64,000 bases of DNA, taken from assembly GCF_000002235.5 (NCBI RefSeq), contig NW_022145595.1, positions 28,461,162 through 28,525,161 on the forward strand, given 5' to 3'. A program made the translations under genes and the position numbers. A model generated the notes under the pieces. The model was not told where the DNA came from and did not search any database. It saw nothing but the letters and a program-made list of their open reading frames with translations. Source of the stretch: Strongylocentrotus purpuratus. Taxonomy: Eukaryota > Echinodermata > Echinoidea > Camarodonta > Strongylocentrotidae. This document shows positions 1-10,885 of the stretch, one piece after another (within the stretch, counting starts at the first letter, position 1; every line of letters begins with the position of its first letter).

Positions 1-876
1 TCAGGGTTGAAGCGGTGGCATCAATATGGTCCCCCTTCAGCCGCCTTACGGGCACCTTGCGGTTGCCTTGTGTCTGTCTAAGTAATTGTCAAAAAGCTAC
101 GGCCGCCGCCGGGACGCCCTAAGGCGACCGTGCGTTATCACTTTAAAGGCCGTAATGCATCCGCAGATTTTCTGTCTCCACAAATTCAAAATACGCCGTG
201 CGGCTACCCTAAAACATGTGACCGCAACCGTATCCCGTGGCGGATCCAGGGGCCCGGGTCCCCCGCCCCCTCCCCCCCCCCCCCCCCCCCCCTGGGAAAA
301 AAAGTGTAAAAACACGTTAATTTTATCCTTTTTTTTAGATGCCCCCCTCCCCCTGGTGCTCAAGGGGGGGGGGGGGAGCGTTTTTTCAAATTTTCGAGGG
401 CCCCCAAAAACATTAGTACGCAATCCCCCCCCCCCCCCCCCCACTCAGCGAAATATTGGCCGGCACGATTTTCAAATTTCAGCACACTAAATTTCAAATT
501 GATTTCAAATCCCCCCCCCCCCCCCTAAGAAATCCTCGATCCGCGCCTGACCGTATCTGACTGTGGGAATACTGCGGCAGTTATAGAATTGCTAGTGGCC
601 GTATATATTTTAGACCGCACGGCCGCCGCGGAAAATGTGACCTAGGCAGACTAAGTAAAACTAGTGCCCTGTTATGACAGTCACAATAACTGTTGTACGT
701 AAGCTACTGAAATGTTTGTGTTTGATTGGCTGCGAGCAAATCTGTCATAGAAATTTAGCATTTGTTACTGACAAGAAGTTTTATGAAACAGGGCCCAGTT
801 TAAACTTAGTCCACCTTTATAAACATAACTGAGTCATTACAGCTAAATGTGTTGCATTTTCTATTCCTCTTCATAG
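1..876. other. Left flank and intron 5 end of P450 gene 1; no exon seen
   Basis: No coding exon is recognisable here. Bases 1-226 and 558-650 are unusually GC-rich, with repeated CGGCCGCCG-type words, and resemble the inside of a DNA transposon. From about 700 the sequence becomes collinear with the start of gene 2 intron 5 (28458 onward). Exon 5 of gene 1 is not directly upstream of that point, so it is either left of the window or has been displaced. Bases about 660-800 look like a short MITE: a GCCCTGTT end, a TTTGATTGGCTG core and an AACAGGGCCC end. Confidence 0.4.
235..549. mobile_element. hAT-like MITE with poly-C/poly-G core
   Basis: Both ends carry the inverted word GGCGGATCCAGG / GATCCGCGCCTG. 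The element is flanked by an exact 8-bp direct repeat, ACCGTATC, at 227-234 and 550-557. An 8-bp target duplication is the hAT signature. The inside is long C and G runs with no transposase, so this is a non-autonomous member. Proline- or glycine-rich reading frames across it are artefacts of the homopolymers. Confidence 0.75.
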
Positions 877-3800
877 AGAACATCAATAATTTCTACAGTC
901 TACTTCTCAAAGCTCAAGAAGATGCAAGGAAAGAAGGAGAGAATGTGGACAAACTGACCGATACTCACGTCTTCCAGACGATCGCTGATATGTTTGGAGG
1001 TACATGTATGATTAATGTATTAGCCTGTGAACTAAACTCCAGTCGGTAGTGCCCCTGTATTAATTATAAAGGGCATAGGAGGAGGCTAATCGAACCCCCC
1101 CCCTCCCATCGACAGGCGTGAATGTATTTGAAAATAGATTAGAAATAAGAAATTAGTTCAACAATCACTAGCGTTGGGTTTGAATACATCACAATACACT
1201 AGCCACATTGCCAATTTGAGATTCGCATATAATTATGTAGTGATGTCATATTTCGAACATTTTCTTTTGTTTGTTTTTCTGCTTGCACACAAACTAATGA
1301 AGTTATTAAAAAGGTTGAATTGCCCTTTAATCTCTCTAAAAAAATTGATTTATACTGGTCCTGTGTACTGGAACTCCTCGGACATTTCGCTCAAACAGCT
1401 GCCAAGTTTAATTACTTTTAAATATCACTTGAAACATAAACTTCTACTCCAGTGTGAAAATGCTTAAGGTCATCGTGATAGAGACCATCGCACAGTGGGC
1501 CAGAATCGCCTCAAAGTGTGCCAAAATTCAAAATCGGCGAATGTGAATTTTTATATTTTTTTCATTCGCTTGGGGACGAAAACATTCTAAAGAATATTTT
1601 TCCACCCATATTTAAATATTATTTTAGCAAATTTTAAAAGTGTCATATACCCCTGCGAACATGAGAACATCTATGTTGCTCCAAAAATGATAAAAGAGGC
1701 AACTTTACAATAGGTGTTGAGAATGTATGAAGGGAAAAGCAATCAACTTGATACTGCGTGCACTTCTTGCATATTGGTAACCCAATTAGAAAATACAATG
1801 ACCAAATTTATTGAAGCTTCATTTTGGGAAAAATGAGCATTAAATTTCACAAAAAAAGGAAAAAATTGCAATTTTTATATAAAAGTAGCATGTTTATTAG
1901 GATTCCGGCCGATTCCCGCAATGATGGTAATCTCAAAATGTCCGCCCAAACCTAAGCTTTCCATGTATGGTATTTCTTTTTGCTAGAATTTGCTACACTG
2001 CATGTGCAGGCACTTTTCCTCCCCACGTCCATCGATTATTATTAGGCATAATCGGTACACATTTGTACTGTTTTCGTTTACGTACAGCCGATTCAACGCT
2101 CGTCCGCGTAACCATGGCAACGCACGGTGGGCCAGGGAGGAACCAAATAAAGTGCGCCAAAACTCATTGTTTTCAATTCTCTTCTTGACCAGTTGAACTG
2201 TAATACATTGAGGAATACCTCAGTGAAAGATTTGATTCCGGTAAGCACAAGAAGGGTACAAATTTACTCCTTCAAACAGCAAAATCCTACATATTCACAG
2301 TTTTAGTGCAAAAGTGACTTATTTTATAAATCTTTCAATTTAACATGAAGTTCTTAAGTTATTGATATGACATTGCTCTCACATATTCCTGATAGTTCAT
2401 TTCGTTGCATGAATTGGTTAATATGTATAGAAACACAATCTTCATTATATATTAAAGGTTAATTCACTGAAAAATGGACTAATTATCCATGTTTTTTATA
2501 AATCCAGAGAAAACGTTTAGATTTCCGCAGAGTTCCGCTTATATTTTAATACCACCATTTTGTCTGATGTCTAAGCTTTAAGTTGATACCAAATTTGGCT
2601 GCTCGATCTTGCCCGTTGTCATGTTAGAGCCGATTCCCCTTGCCACATTGTCCCGAAAAATATGTTTGTTTTTAGTATGCGGCTGAATCATGAAGGATTC
2701 GCGGTCATAAATCACGTCGCTTGGGGGCGCGTGACACTTGTTCTGACACCGCGGACCAAAATAAACACATTTTTCGGGGCAATGTTGCAAGGAAAACGGC
2801 TCTAACATAATAACGGGCACAATCGGGCAGCCAAATCTGGTATCAACTTAAAGCTTAGATATCAGAGAAAATGTTGGTAATACCATTTAAGCGGAAATCC
2901 CTGGACATACAAACATTTCCTATGGATTTTTAGAAAATAAATCCCCAGAAATTAGTTTTGGCACGATTTGGTTCCTCCCTGGCCCACTGTGCATCGGTAT
3001 TATCAACACTTGTTGACTGGCTACACCACACACCCGTTTTTGTTCTTTTGATTTGTTTTTTGTTTTATATAGTATGTAACAAATGTATTATGTAAAGGGA
3101 ACCTTAATTTCAAGCATAATGCTCCCAAGGTTTCCTCCTCATTATTGCAGATTATTGTAAGCATCATTTGTATTTAATGTCTTGCCATTAAATCGTTTTT
3201 ATTACTGTTGTATCAATCGATTATTATGTACATGTTTTGTTACCTTGTATATGCCTTACTTTGTAAATTCTTTTCATATGCAGTTAATGTGGAAATAAAA
3301 CCTAAATTTAAAAAAAAATGTTCCGGATCCTGGATGTACACTATACCTCTTAATTTGACGTTCCTTTTTAGAAATGTCTTTGTTGATTAAAAAAATACTT
3401 ATTGATATTGAATCTAAATCAACCCCTCCAAAAAGAATTAAATTCTGAGAGGACAAAACTGAACACAAAATTCTTATTTTTAATCATTTTTTGTTAACTG
3501 ATGTCGAAAAATCTCAAAATTGCAGAAATTAGAAGTTCCTAAATGTCAGAACTAATGCCAAAATTTTTGTATTTTATAGCTGGTATTCAGACAACCGTTG
3601 AGACCCTGTACTGGGCCATGGCTCTCCTTGCGACCTACCCAGAAATCCAGGCAAAGATCCGCGCCGAGATCGATGATGTCATCGGCCGTGATCGTCTTCC
3701 TACCATCAACGACCGCGGGAAGCTCGTATACACGGAGGCAAGCCTCTATGAGGTGTTGCGTTACAGCAGTATTGTTCCGACCAATCTTCATGCTACTACC

Positions 3801-6679
3801 AGGGATACAGAATTTGGTAAGTTTGAGAAAGGTTCCTCATCAATTAAAAGCCATCTTAATTGGTGGATGGAGGGGTGTATAGGGCACAACTTTTGAAATA
3901 TGCCAGCTACTGCTATGTCTGGCAAGTTCGAGCATTGCCTGGAAAGAAAGGTCGTGAGGCAGAACCCTTATGGAACAATCATGGTGTTGCCACACTATGT
4001 TCACATATAGTCAACTATGTGTGGACATTACGTGTTCACATTGTTGTCACAGTGTGGAGTTTCAGTCCATGTGGTTTACCACATAATATCCACATAAACT
4101 GACATACTTGACACAGAGTACCACATATTTACCACAGTGGTATATGTATTGCACTATGTGTTAACTCTGTGGTCACAGTATTGTCACAGTGTGGGGTTCA
4201 AATCATGTGGTTTACTACGTAGTCGTACATTTTTAACACAGAGTGACATTTATGTACCACAGTGAGGTATGTACTGAACTATGTGTAAATTGTGTGTTCA
4301 CAGTATTGTCACTGTGTGTTGTTCAAATCATGTGGTTTACCACATAGTCCACATAGTCGTACATATTTAACACAGAGTGATACTTTTGTACCACAGTGTG
4401 GTATGTACTGAACTATGCGCAAATTCTGTGTTCACAGTATTGTCACAGTGTGGGGTTCAAATCATGTTGTTTGCCACATAGTCATACATATTTAACACAT
4501 ATTGACGAATATATACCACAGTGTGGTATGTACTGAATTATGTGTAAACTCTGTGATCACAGTATTTTCACAGTGTGGGGCTCAAATCATGTTGTTTGCC
4601 ACATAGGTATACATATTTAACGCAGGTTGACACACATTTACAATAGTGTGGTATGTACTGAACTATGTGTAAATTCTGTGCTCACAGTATAGTCACAGTG
4701 TTGGTTTCAAATCATGTGGTTTACCTTATAGTTGTACATATTTAACACAGAGTGACACACATTTACAACAGTGTGGTATGTACCGAACTATGTGTAAACT
4801 CTGTGTTCACAGTATAGTCACAGTGTTGGTTTCAAATCATGTGGTTTACAATATTTAACACAGTGTGGTATGAATCGCTATGTGTAAACTCTGTGTTCAC
4901 AGTATATTGTCAGTGTGAGATTTTGAGATCATGTGGTTTATCACAAAGTAATATCCACATAGTCTGTGGGCTTATTTCCGGTTGAAACAGTTAATTCCTG
5001 ACTTTTGGCATATCTCCTACTATGTGGTGCAATTGATACCACAGCGTTACCACACTGTGGTACGCACCACATAGTACACCACAGCGTTACCACATGTCCC
5101 AAAATCACATGTGGCCCACACTACGTTTGACTATGTGGTACACAGTGTCGTTAACTATGTGGTAAGTTGGTAACACTGTGATTGTTCCATAAAGGTAATG
5201 TGTGAAAAGCTATAATGCGCTACATGTATAAAGTAGTTGCAAGTGCTCGTAGGGATGGTTAAAACTTGAATGCATTATCTTGTGGATTCTTATTCTTTCT
5301 TGAGCTGTCCGTAATGTCAAATGAGGGATAAGATAATTTTTGAGGATTTTCACGCGGCGAGGGGCAGCAGGTTGCAGAAAAATCGGGAAAATGTTTTCCC
5401 CAAAATATACCGTGATACATATATGTATCGAGATCAAACTGCTGATGGTTTGTTGATGTATAGAACCAAACTCATCCACAGAGTTATGGAAATATATTTT
5501 TTCAAATTTCAATATTACACGTGTGATGTATAGGTTATATGAATATGAATGCATCATCTTTTGCCAAATGATATTTGTTTCAACTGCACTCAATGTTGCC
5601 TCTTATCCTATCCACCTGTCTATAAAGGTCATGGTTTTGTGTTACAGTGTTAGAGATTGCTTGTGTATTAAATATACAAATTGTTGCTTACATTGATTGT
5701 TTCTGGCTCCCGTTGACTTTGCAGGTGGCTATCATATCCCCAAAGGGACAGTGGTGTTGATCAACACACACTCCATGCACTATGACCCTCAAGAATGGGA
5801 CCAGCCGGACAAGTTCCTTCCAGGTAAAAAAATGGATTATACAACGTACCTCTGCCAGTGATATCTTAGACTTGATGAGTGCATGGGGGATAAGGATGTA
5901 TGGATGTATGATGTGGAATGTGTCTCTGACTTTCCCAAAGGAACGACAGTGATGATCAATACATAATGACCCTCAAGAATGTCTCTCCCAGGATAGCTTA
6001 AACTCTATGAGCTTGGTTTGGGAGGATTGGGGTAGGAAATAAACAGTTTTTCAGGTAGTTATTTCATCCTCTAAATAACCACATTGATGACCAATGACTA
6101 CTCCGTACATATTCTCCCTCAAGAACAGGACCAACTGGCCAAATTGCTCCTAGATAAAAGGTGGTAAATGTAGATTGATATCTTGCAGGGGCTCAAACAT
6201 ATTCAAATGATCGTTCTTTTTGCAGTTGGCACTCACTGTTTTCATGTCTAAAAACATGTCCTACTGATTAACGATCAACTCACTGTTGATACTCCAAGCC
6301 TACTACAATATGATATTTTAAAACAATGGGACAGGACAATATTTTTATTGGAGATTATGCGCCACTTGTGCTTTCTTTATTTAGTGCACTCAACTAATTA
6401 ATCATTTCTTTGTTTTCTGCAGAGCACTTCATGGATGGTAGTGGCACTGTCCGTGAGCATCCTCCAAGCTTCCTGCCCTTTGGAGCGGGTCGTCGTGGAT
6501 GTCTAGGTGAAGCCGTGGCCAAGGCTGATCTCTTCCTTATCTTTTCCTGGTTCCTGCAGAACTACACCTTCAGCAAGGTCCCAGGAAAGGAGTCTGAAGA
6601 CATCTTAAACATGATTCCTCAGACAGCATTTGGTAGACTCCTTATCTCCTATGAGATCATGATCAACAAACGAGACTAG
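877..6679 (+). CDS. Cytochrome P450, CYP17-like (gene 1), exons 6-9, 5' part outside window
   Basis: 3' half of a microsomal P450 monooxygenase that would insert one oxygen atom into a lipophilic, possibly steroid-like substrate at the ER membrane. Exons by homology and GT/AG sites: 877-999, 3580-3816, 5725-5823, 6423-6679 (stop TAG 6677-6679). Exon 7 holds the I-helix motif AGIQTT and the ExxR motif EVLR. Exon 8 has the GYHIPKGT strand. Exon 9 has PEHF (junction) and the heme loop FGAGRRGCLG with its cysteine. The wording DxxFGAG..TT and the exon 7-8 segment fit CYP17 better than CYP1 or CYP2 (inference). Oddities: Q replaces the usual acidic residue before the I-helix threonines, and exon 7 is one codon shorter than in gene 2 because the P of the usual PHATTRDT is missing. 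Introns 6 and 7 are swollen by transposons. The frame is otherwise open. Confidence 0.88.
1491..2991. mobile_element. Transib-like non-autonomous DNA transposon with CACAGTG termini
   Basis: The block starts CACAGTGGGCCAG and ends with its reverse complement. It is flanked by the 5-bp direct repeat CATCG (1486-1490 and 2992-2996). A GTGCCAAAA word lies 20 bp inside the CACAGTG heptamer at both ends. CACWRTG ends with 5-bp target duplications are known for Transib/RAG-type transposons. No transposase frame was found. A second near-identical end (CACGGTGGGCCAGGGAGG, from 2124) lies inside in left-end orientation and pairs better with the right end than the outer left end does, so the block may be composite. 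The family call is inference. Confidence 0.5.
2574..2859. repeat. Inverted repeat (foldback) inside the Transib-like element
   Basis: Two arms of roughly 120 bp face each other. The outer ends are AAGCTTTAAGTTGATACC and its complement GGTATCAACTTAAAGCTT, with matching inner blocks around TTGCCCGTTGTCATGTTAGAGCC. Weaker symmetry continues outward on both sides toward 2124 and 2991, so the inner element as a whole is close to palindromic. Confidence 0.7.
3966..5195. mobile_element. TIR element with internal minisatellite in gene 1 intron 7
   Basis: Absent from the matching point of gene 2 intron 7. The ends are inverted copies of CTTATGGAACAATCA.GGTGTT.CC. Nearly all the interior is a tandem array. 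No reading frame of a transposase is visible. A clear target duplication was not identified, so superfamily is left open. Confidence 0.6.
4030..4925. repeat. Minisatellite, about 8 units of about 125 bp
   Basis: Repeated core CACAGTATTGTCACAGTGTG followed by TTCAAATCATGTGGTTTACC, then TACATATTTAACACAGAGTGA and ACCACAGTGTGGTATGTACT. Unit starts fall near 4035, 4174, 4300, 4434, 4558, 4683, 4807 and 4890. The units contain self-complementary words (ACCACAGTGTGGT, CCACATAG/CTATGTGG) and can fold. Confidence 0.85.
5935..6170 (+). pseudogene. Two decayed copies of P450 exon 8 in gene 1 intron 8
   Basis: After the functional exon 8 (5725-5823), the words CCCAAAGGAACGACAGTGATGATCAA and GACCCTCAAGAATG recur near 5937-5982 with a deletion between them. 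A second degraded copy runs from about 6085 to 6165, where the matches to exon 8 include ATGACCAATGACTACTCC, CCTCAAGAACAGGACCAACTGGCCAAA and a GGTAAA-like end. Neither keeps a frame or both splice sites. They look like leftovers of old exon duplication; gene 2 keeps the second relic at 30553-30640. Confidence 0.6.
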
Positions 6680-7620
6680 TAGGGTCCTGAGCCAGTATTC
6701 AATTCAATACTAAATCAGAAAGGTTAATATTTTACTCAGCTATCGGCTTAGGTAAAATACTAGTCAACTTTGGTATTCAGTTGAAGCTTTGGGCTAATTA
6801 TGTTACCCCAAGCTTAAAACTACTCCCTCGCAGGGTAAAGCTAATTATTTGTAGGCTTTGATTGGCAGGCCATAATGGAAGAGCAAATTATATGAGCACA
6901 CACTGATTTGTAACACGTTTGTTGCACATGATTTTGTATTGGCTACGTGATGACACATTTGTCACCAGTACATTTAAGTATTTTTGATATAATTTAAAAT
7001 ACCGGCCTGGGCCTCTATCCGCATGCCTGTTTAAGCTGCCTCAGATGGTTTTGTGAGTCCTCTTTTATCAAATATTAAGTTAGATTGATTCAGGAAAGTG
7101 AATTCTTAATTATTTTTAAAAGCTAAAACACATCTTTGGTCAATGTAATGGATGTGGTTAAAAGGACTTTCTGTCCATTGCATTTAGATGGTCTTGACAC
7201 CAAATCAATGACTAATTGATTATTTACGACCAGTAACAGTTATTAATGTTTCTTTATATAGTAATCCTTGATTGAAAAATCCCAACTGTCTATATTTTGA
7301 AATTACTGTTAATCAGTAGAAACAAGTCTTTTTCAGTGGATTGGCAGCTCTGGATGGTTTTACTAGTAAATATTGAATGCAAAGGTGCAGTGATACAAGA
7401 CTCTACATAAATGAATAAATACTAACAAGAAATGCCTCACATGTGATTCCTTTAAAAAATGGATGGATGATAAAGTCGATTGTGGCAGGGTTGTGTACCT
7501 TCCTACATCTTGTGTCTAAAGTGTTGAAAGTTATGAAGAAATAATTTGTTGTTTGTTTACCCCTTGACTTTTACCAACATTCTGAATCCCCTGTTTATCT
7601 AAATATTTGGTGTTGTTACA
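6680..7620 (+). other. Gene 1 3' flank / probable 3' UTR, duplicated behind gene 2
   Basis: Collinear with 31176-32073. No further exon is seen. An AATAAA hexamer lies at 7414-7419, but gene 2 lacks it at the equivalent place, so the polyadenylation site is not settled. Confidence 0.5.
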
Positions 7621-8190
7621 TTAAAAAAAAATGATTATTGCAGTAATTTATAGACCTCCTTCTCAGAGCTGTGTTGACTTTATAACAGATGTTAACAATA
7701 TTCTAGAGATAACAGTCTCAAACAATCTGCATCATTACGACAATTTAAGTATAAATATAAACAATATCTTTGCAATTCTAAATAGTCATACAAATTTAAA
7801 AACAATTATTATTATGTTTCAAATCGCAATTATGTTATCATCGGGTCAATTTAATCTAATTATAAAACCAGACGTTTGAAGGGAGAGTCAACCCTGAGGA
7901 TGGGTTTACTCCGCCTTTACTAGGCCATACACATTCTCAGGGTGGACTTCCCCTTTATTGCTACCGGGGCTAGACTCGATAAGCTTCGCTTTTTCTAGCC
8001 CCATCTACTTTACTTACCTTTTTATGTTTATGTTGATGTTTGTTAACTGATGTAGATTTTCATTGTTATTTTATGCTTATGTATCTGTTTTTCATTTGCT
8101 CTATGTGTCAAATGTGTACAATGTAATCTGTTACCTTGTATATATTTTCTGGTTTTTAATGTGGAAAATAAATGAAATGAAATGAAATGA
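7621..8190 (+). mobile_element. Internally deleted CR1/L2-type LINE, copy-A specific
   Basis: Inserted between GTGTTGTTAC and GAATATAATTGAAG, which are joined in copy B (near 32073). The first part encodes an endonuclease fragment with the IYRPPS motif (7631-7700). It then jumps to a 3' UTR with a GGGGCTAG/CTAGCCCC hairpin (7966-8002) and ends in a GAAAT-type pentamer tail (8165-8190). The reverse transcriptase region is missing. Confidence 0.7.
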
Positions 8191-9773
8191 ATATAATTGA
8201 AGATTTATATGCATGTTATACAGGTGTAGGCCTATCATATAAGGTGGAGAGGATATGTATTTTCCGTTGCTTGTCTTCAAGTCATTTGAAGGGGAACCAT
8301 GTACACATAAATGGGTAGGGAAGGCCAATTATTTACTTTACCTTTACCGCGAATACTGGAAGAAAGCTGAGACAGTAGTCAAGCTTCCAGGTCTATCTTC
8401 TTGGCCTATCTTCTTGACAGTACTAATTTTCAATATTGACTTTATATGCATTTGTGAGTCTGTAACTTGTGAATTAGATTAGAACTGTGGTCTGAATTGT
8501 GCTGATGTTGCTTCATTTGCATTAATTTCCCCTTTTTAGCGTTATTTTTTTCTAATTGTCAAAATTTGTTTTTCGAGTTTCTACAGAATTTAGAATGATG
8601 TACATATAATTGCATAATTCTTTATAATTGCTGCGACGTACAATATTAGATCATGTTTGTATTATGTAAAGATCAACAATATTTTACAGTAAATAATAAT
8701 GATATATTTTGTAATATCAATTTCTAAAGAAATAATCAGACGGTGTTCATGGAATGTAGTAAAAATAAAAACAATAATTTTCATTGAAGCCCATTGCATA
8801 TTCTCAGAAGTGATGTTTTGTGTATGGCCACGAAGCTATAAAACGACATTATAAAAAGGAGAATTAGCCATTCGTAGACAGTTGGTATCTAGAAACAGAT
8901 GTGAACAAATCAGAGAGAAAAACAAATATAATTTTGAGAAGCTACAGAAATATCGGACAAGGAATCAAAAATCTAAGATCATTATCAATAAAGTGAGAAA
9001 TCTCCCATTGACGATTCAGTCATATTACCCTTAATCCCTTCCCCCTTTCTGTCTGTCTGTCCAAGGAGATTGGTCTGTCTTATTCTCTCTTTGCTTGAAA
9101 CTTCCTAAAACCCTGACCGTCATTGCTTTAATAAAAAAAAGCATGATGTATCGCGCACGCTGCGGTCTGACTGCCAACTGATCCCCAACTGATCTGTATT
9201 TTACGTACAGATCAGTGGGATAAACCTTAGAACGTTGTCGAAAGGCCATTTCAAACAAAAATTATGTTTTGCGTCCCCGCCCGCTTCTTTTTTGAGGGCC
9301 GCCTGCTTTTTTTAATTTTTAATTTATTTTTTGTTGTTATTTTTTTTAAATAATGAAAAAAGATGAAAAACATACTGCTAAAATGATCTTTTTCTCAAAA
9401 AAAAAAAAAAAAAAAAAAAAAAAATAGCCCGACTGTCAAGGAAAATGAACCAAGGGCCATTTAAAAAAAAAAGGAAAAAAAGGGCCTCCTCCTTATTTTG
9501 GCCTAATACCTCGTTTTGTGCGTTCTCACTTTCCTAAAAGTTATGGACAAGGCCATTGCGATCTCCTTACTTTGATTTTTCGAAAGTAACATGAACAGCA
9601 CAACACTTTTTTTCCCTGTTAATTTTCCGTTTCCAGCGTTTCGTAAAGTTTGCTCTCAATATTATATGATTCATAACTTTTGTCAGATGTCAAAATTATG
9701 TACCATAATCTGGTAAATTAAAGATGGGAATATTCAAAAAGGATTATTTTACAAGAAGTTTAACGAGGTCTTA
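8191..9773. other. Duplicated intergenic block (pairs with 32074-33895)
   Basis: Collinear with copy B apart from small indels, homopolymer changes and one retroelement tail in B. It contains a poly-A run at 9399-9424. Short frames at 8255-8482 and 32138-32353 match each other only because the DNA is duplicated, and their ends drift out of frame. No gene is called. Confidence 0.5.
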
Positions 9774-9889
9774 ATAATAATTTTTAAAAAGAGAGAGCTA
9801 CATCAACTTAGGTTCGGGTTATGCTGGCTTAAATTTTTTAGAGAAACATCATGTAAATATTGACAGAAAATTGAATTCATTCATCTTTA

Positions 9890-10690
9890 TGTAGGGGGCT
9901 GTAGATTGTGACGGGTAGCCGGAATGAGTGGGGGTAGACCTCGGACAATACAGATGACAATGGCAGCCTGAGGAGTAGAGTTGGTGCTCTTTATTCTGTA
10001 TGGACACACCGCTATAAGCGGGGTGGAAACGGGGTCGAGTAATGATAGACAGTTATCAATTACAAAAATAAACAACGACATATCTTTCAGAATTATGACA
10101 AAAATAGGTAAACATTTGAATCGTTAATGACATTAACTTTAACTTATTTAAGACATTGCAAATGCCCAAAGTGTATAAGCTGGATCAATAACGAATTCCT
10201 AACATAATTAATCAAACTCAAAAAATCATAATTCTTCGTTAATCAGGTTTATCTATACTGTACACCAAAACCTAATACATATTCATTAGCGCCCAAGTTC
10301 CCGACTACAATAGTCACACTCCAAGGCCCAATTTTCCATACACACAAACGCATTCTACACGTACCCGTACAGGCATAGCCTACGCATCCATTTCCTATAC
10401 GTGTAATCTACTCGTACATTAAAAAGTCACACCCTCTGAGCATTACGTAACAACAATATCGCCTTAAATTACACTTTTCTGTTAACAAATATCATGTTCT
10501 TTGAACATATTTTTAAGCCTTATAATAAAACTAATTCGTTTAAACCAGGATATAAACAAAACATAGTAGCAATATTATCAAATTTAACAATTTAAACACA
10601 CATAAAAACTAAGCCTTGCTTACCTATAAGCGGGGTGGAAACGGGGTGAAGGTCACGGTTCTAAAGCCCGCTACCAACGACCTCCTTACA
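9890..10690 (-). mobile_element. Solo LTR of a retrotransposon
   Basis: Read on the minus strand it begins TGTAAGGAGG and ends CCCCCTACA (TG...CA). It contains an AATAAA signal in AGAATAAAGAGCACC near the 3' side. It is flanked by TTTA on both sides (9886-9889, 10691-10694), a 4-bp target duplication as in Ty3/Gypsy-type elements. Copy B lacks it. A 22-bp GC-rich word containing CCGTTTCCACCCCGCTTATA occurs near each end. No internal region or gag/pol is present, so it is most likely a recombination product. Confidence 0.65.
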
Positions 10691-10885
10691 TTTAATTGTT
10701 TTCCTCCATGATAATGATACTACTACTGACTACCAATACCATTACTAATTATATATACTTATAAAAATGATAATATAAATAGTACTTTTATATTTCGATG
10801 TTTTATTGATACTTTTTAGTTCACAAAACATATTACATGGAAGGATACCATAAATCTTTTACATAATTGATGCATATATATAATT

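Larger units (their letters stand above)
1338..3315 (+). mobile_element. 5'-truncated CR1/L2-type LINE 3' end in gene 1 intron 6, split by a DNA transposon
   Basis: Gene 2 intron 6 lacks this block. The reading frame at about 1350-1465 encodes a typical end of a CR1/L2-clade reverse transcriptase protein (GPVYWNSS, then LPSLITFKYHLK) and then stops. The 3' UTR continues after the nested element at 2992 and ends in an A-rich tail at about 3315. The tail region shares the GTTACCTTGTATAT word with the LINE fragment at 7621-8190, so the two belong to one family. Only the last part of the element is present, as expected for 5' truncation during reverse transcription. Confidence 0.65.

Noticed and set aside
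86..490. 134-aa proline-rich frame and its 115-aa glycine-rich opposite frame
   Set aside because: Both are translations of poly-C/poly-G inside a hAT-like MITE.
3543..3896. Single-exon 117-aa P450-like protein
   Set aside because: It is exon 7 of gene 1 read through both splice sites; the true exon is 3580-3816.
8255..8482. 75-aa frame matched by a similar frame at 32075-32353
   Set aside because: Similarity is expected from the segmental duplication. The ends drift apart through frameshift, and there is no known domain or splice context.
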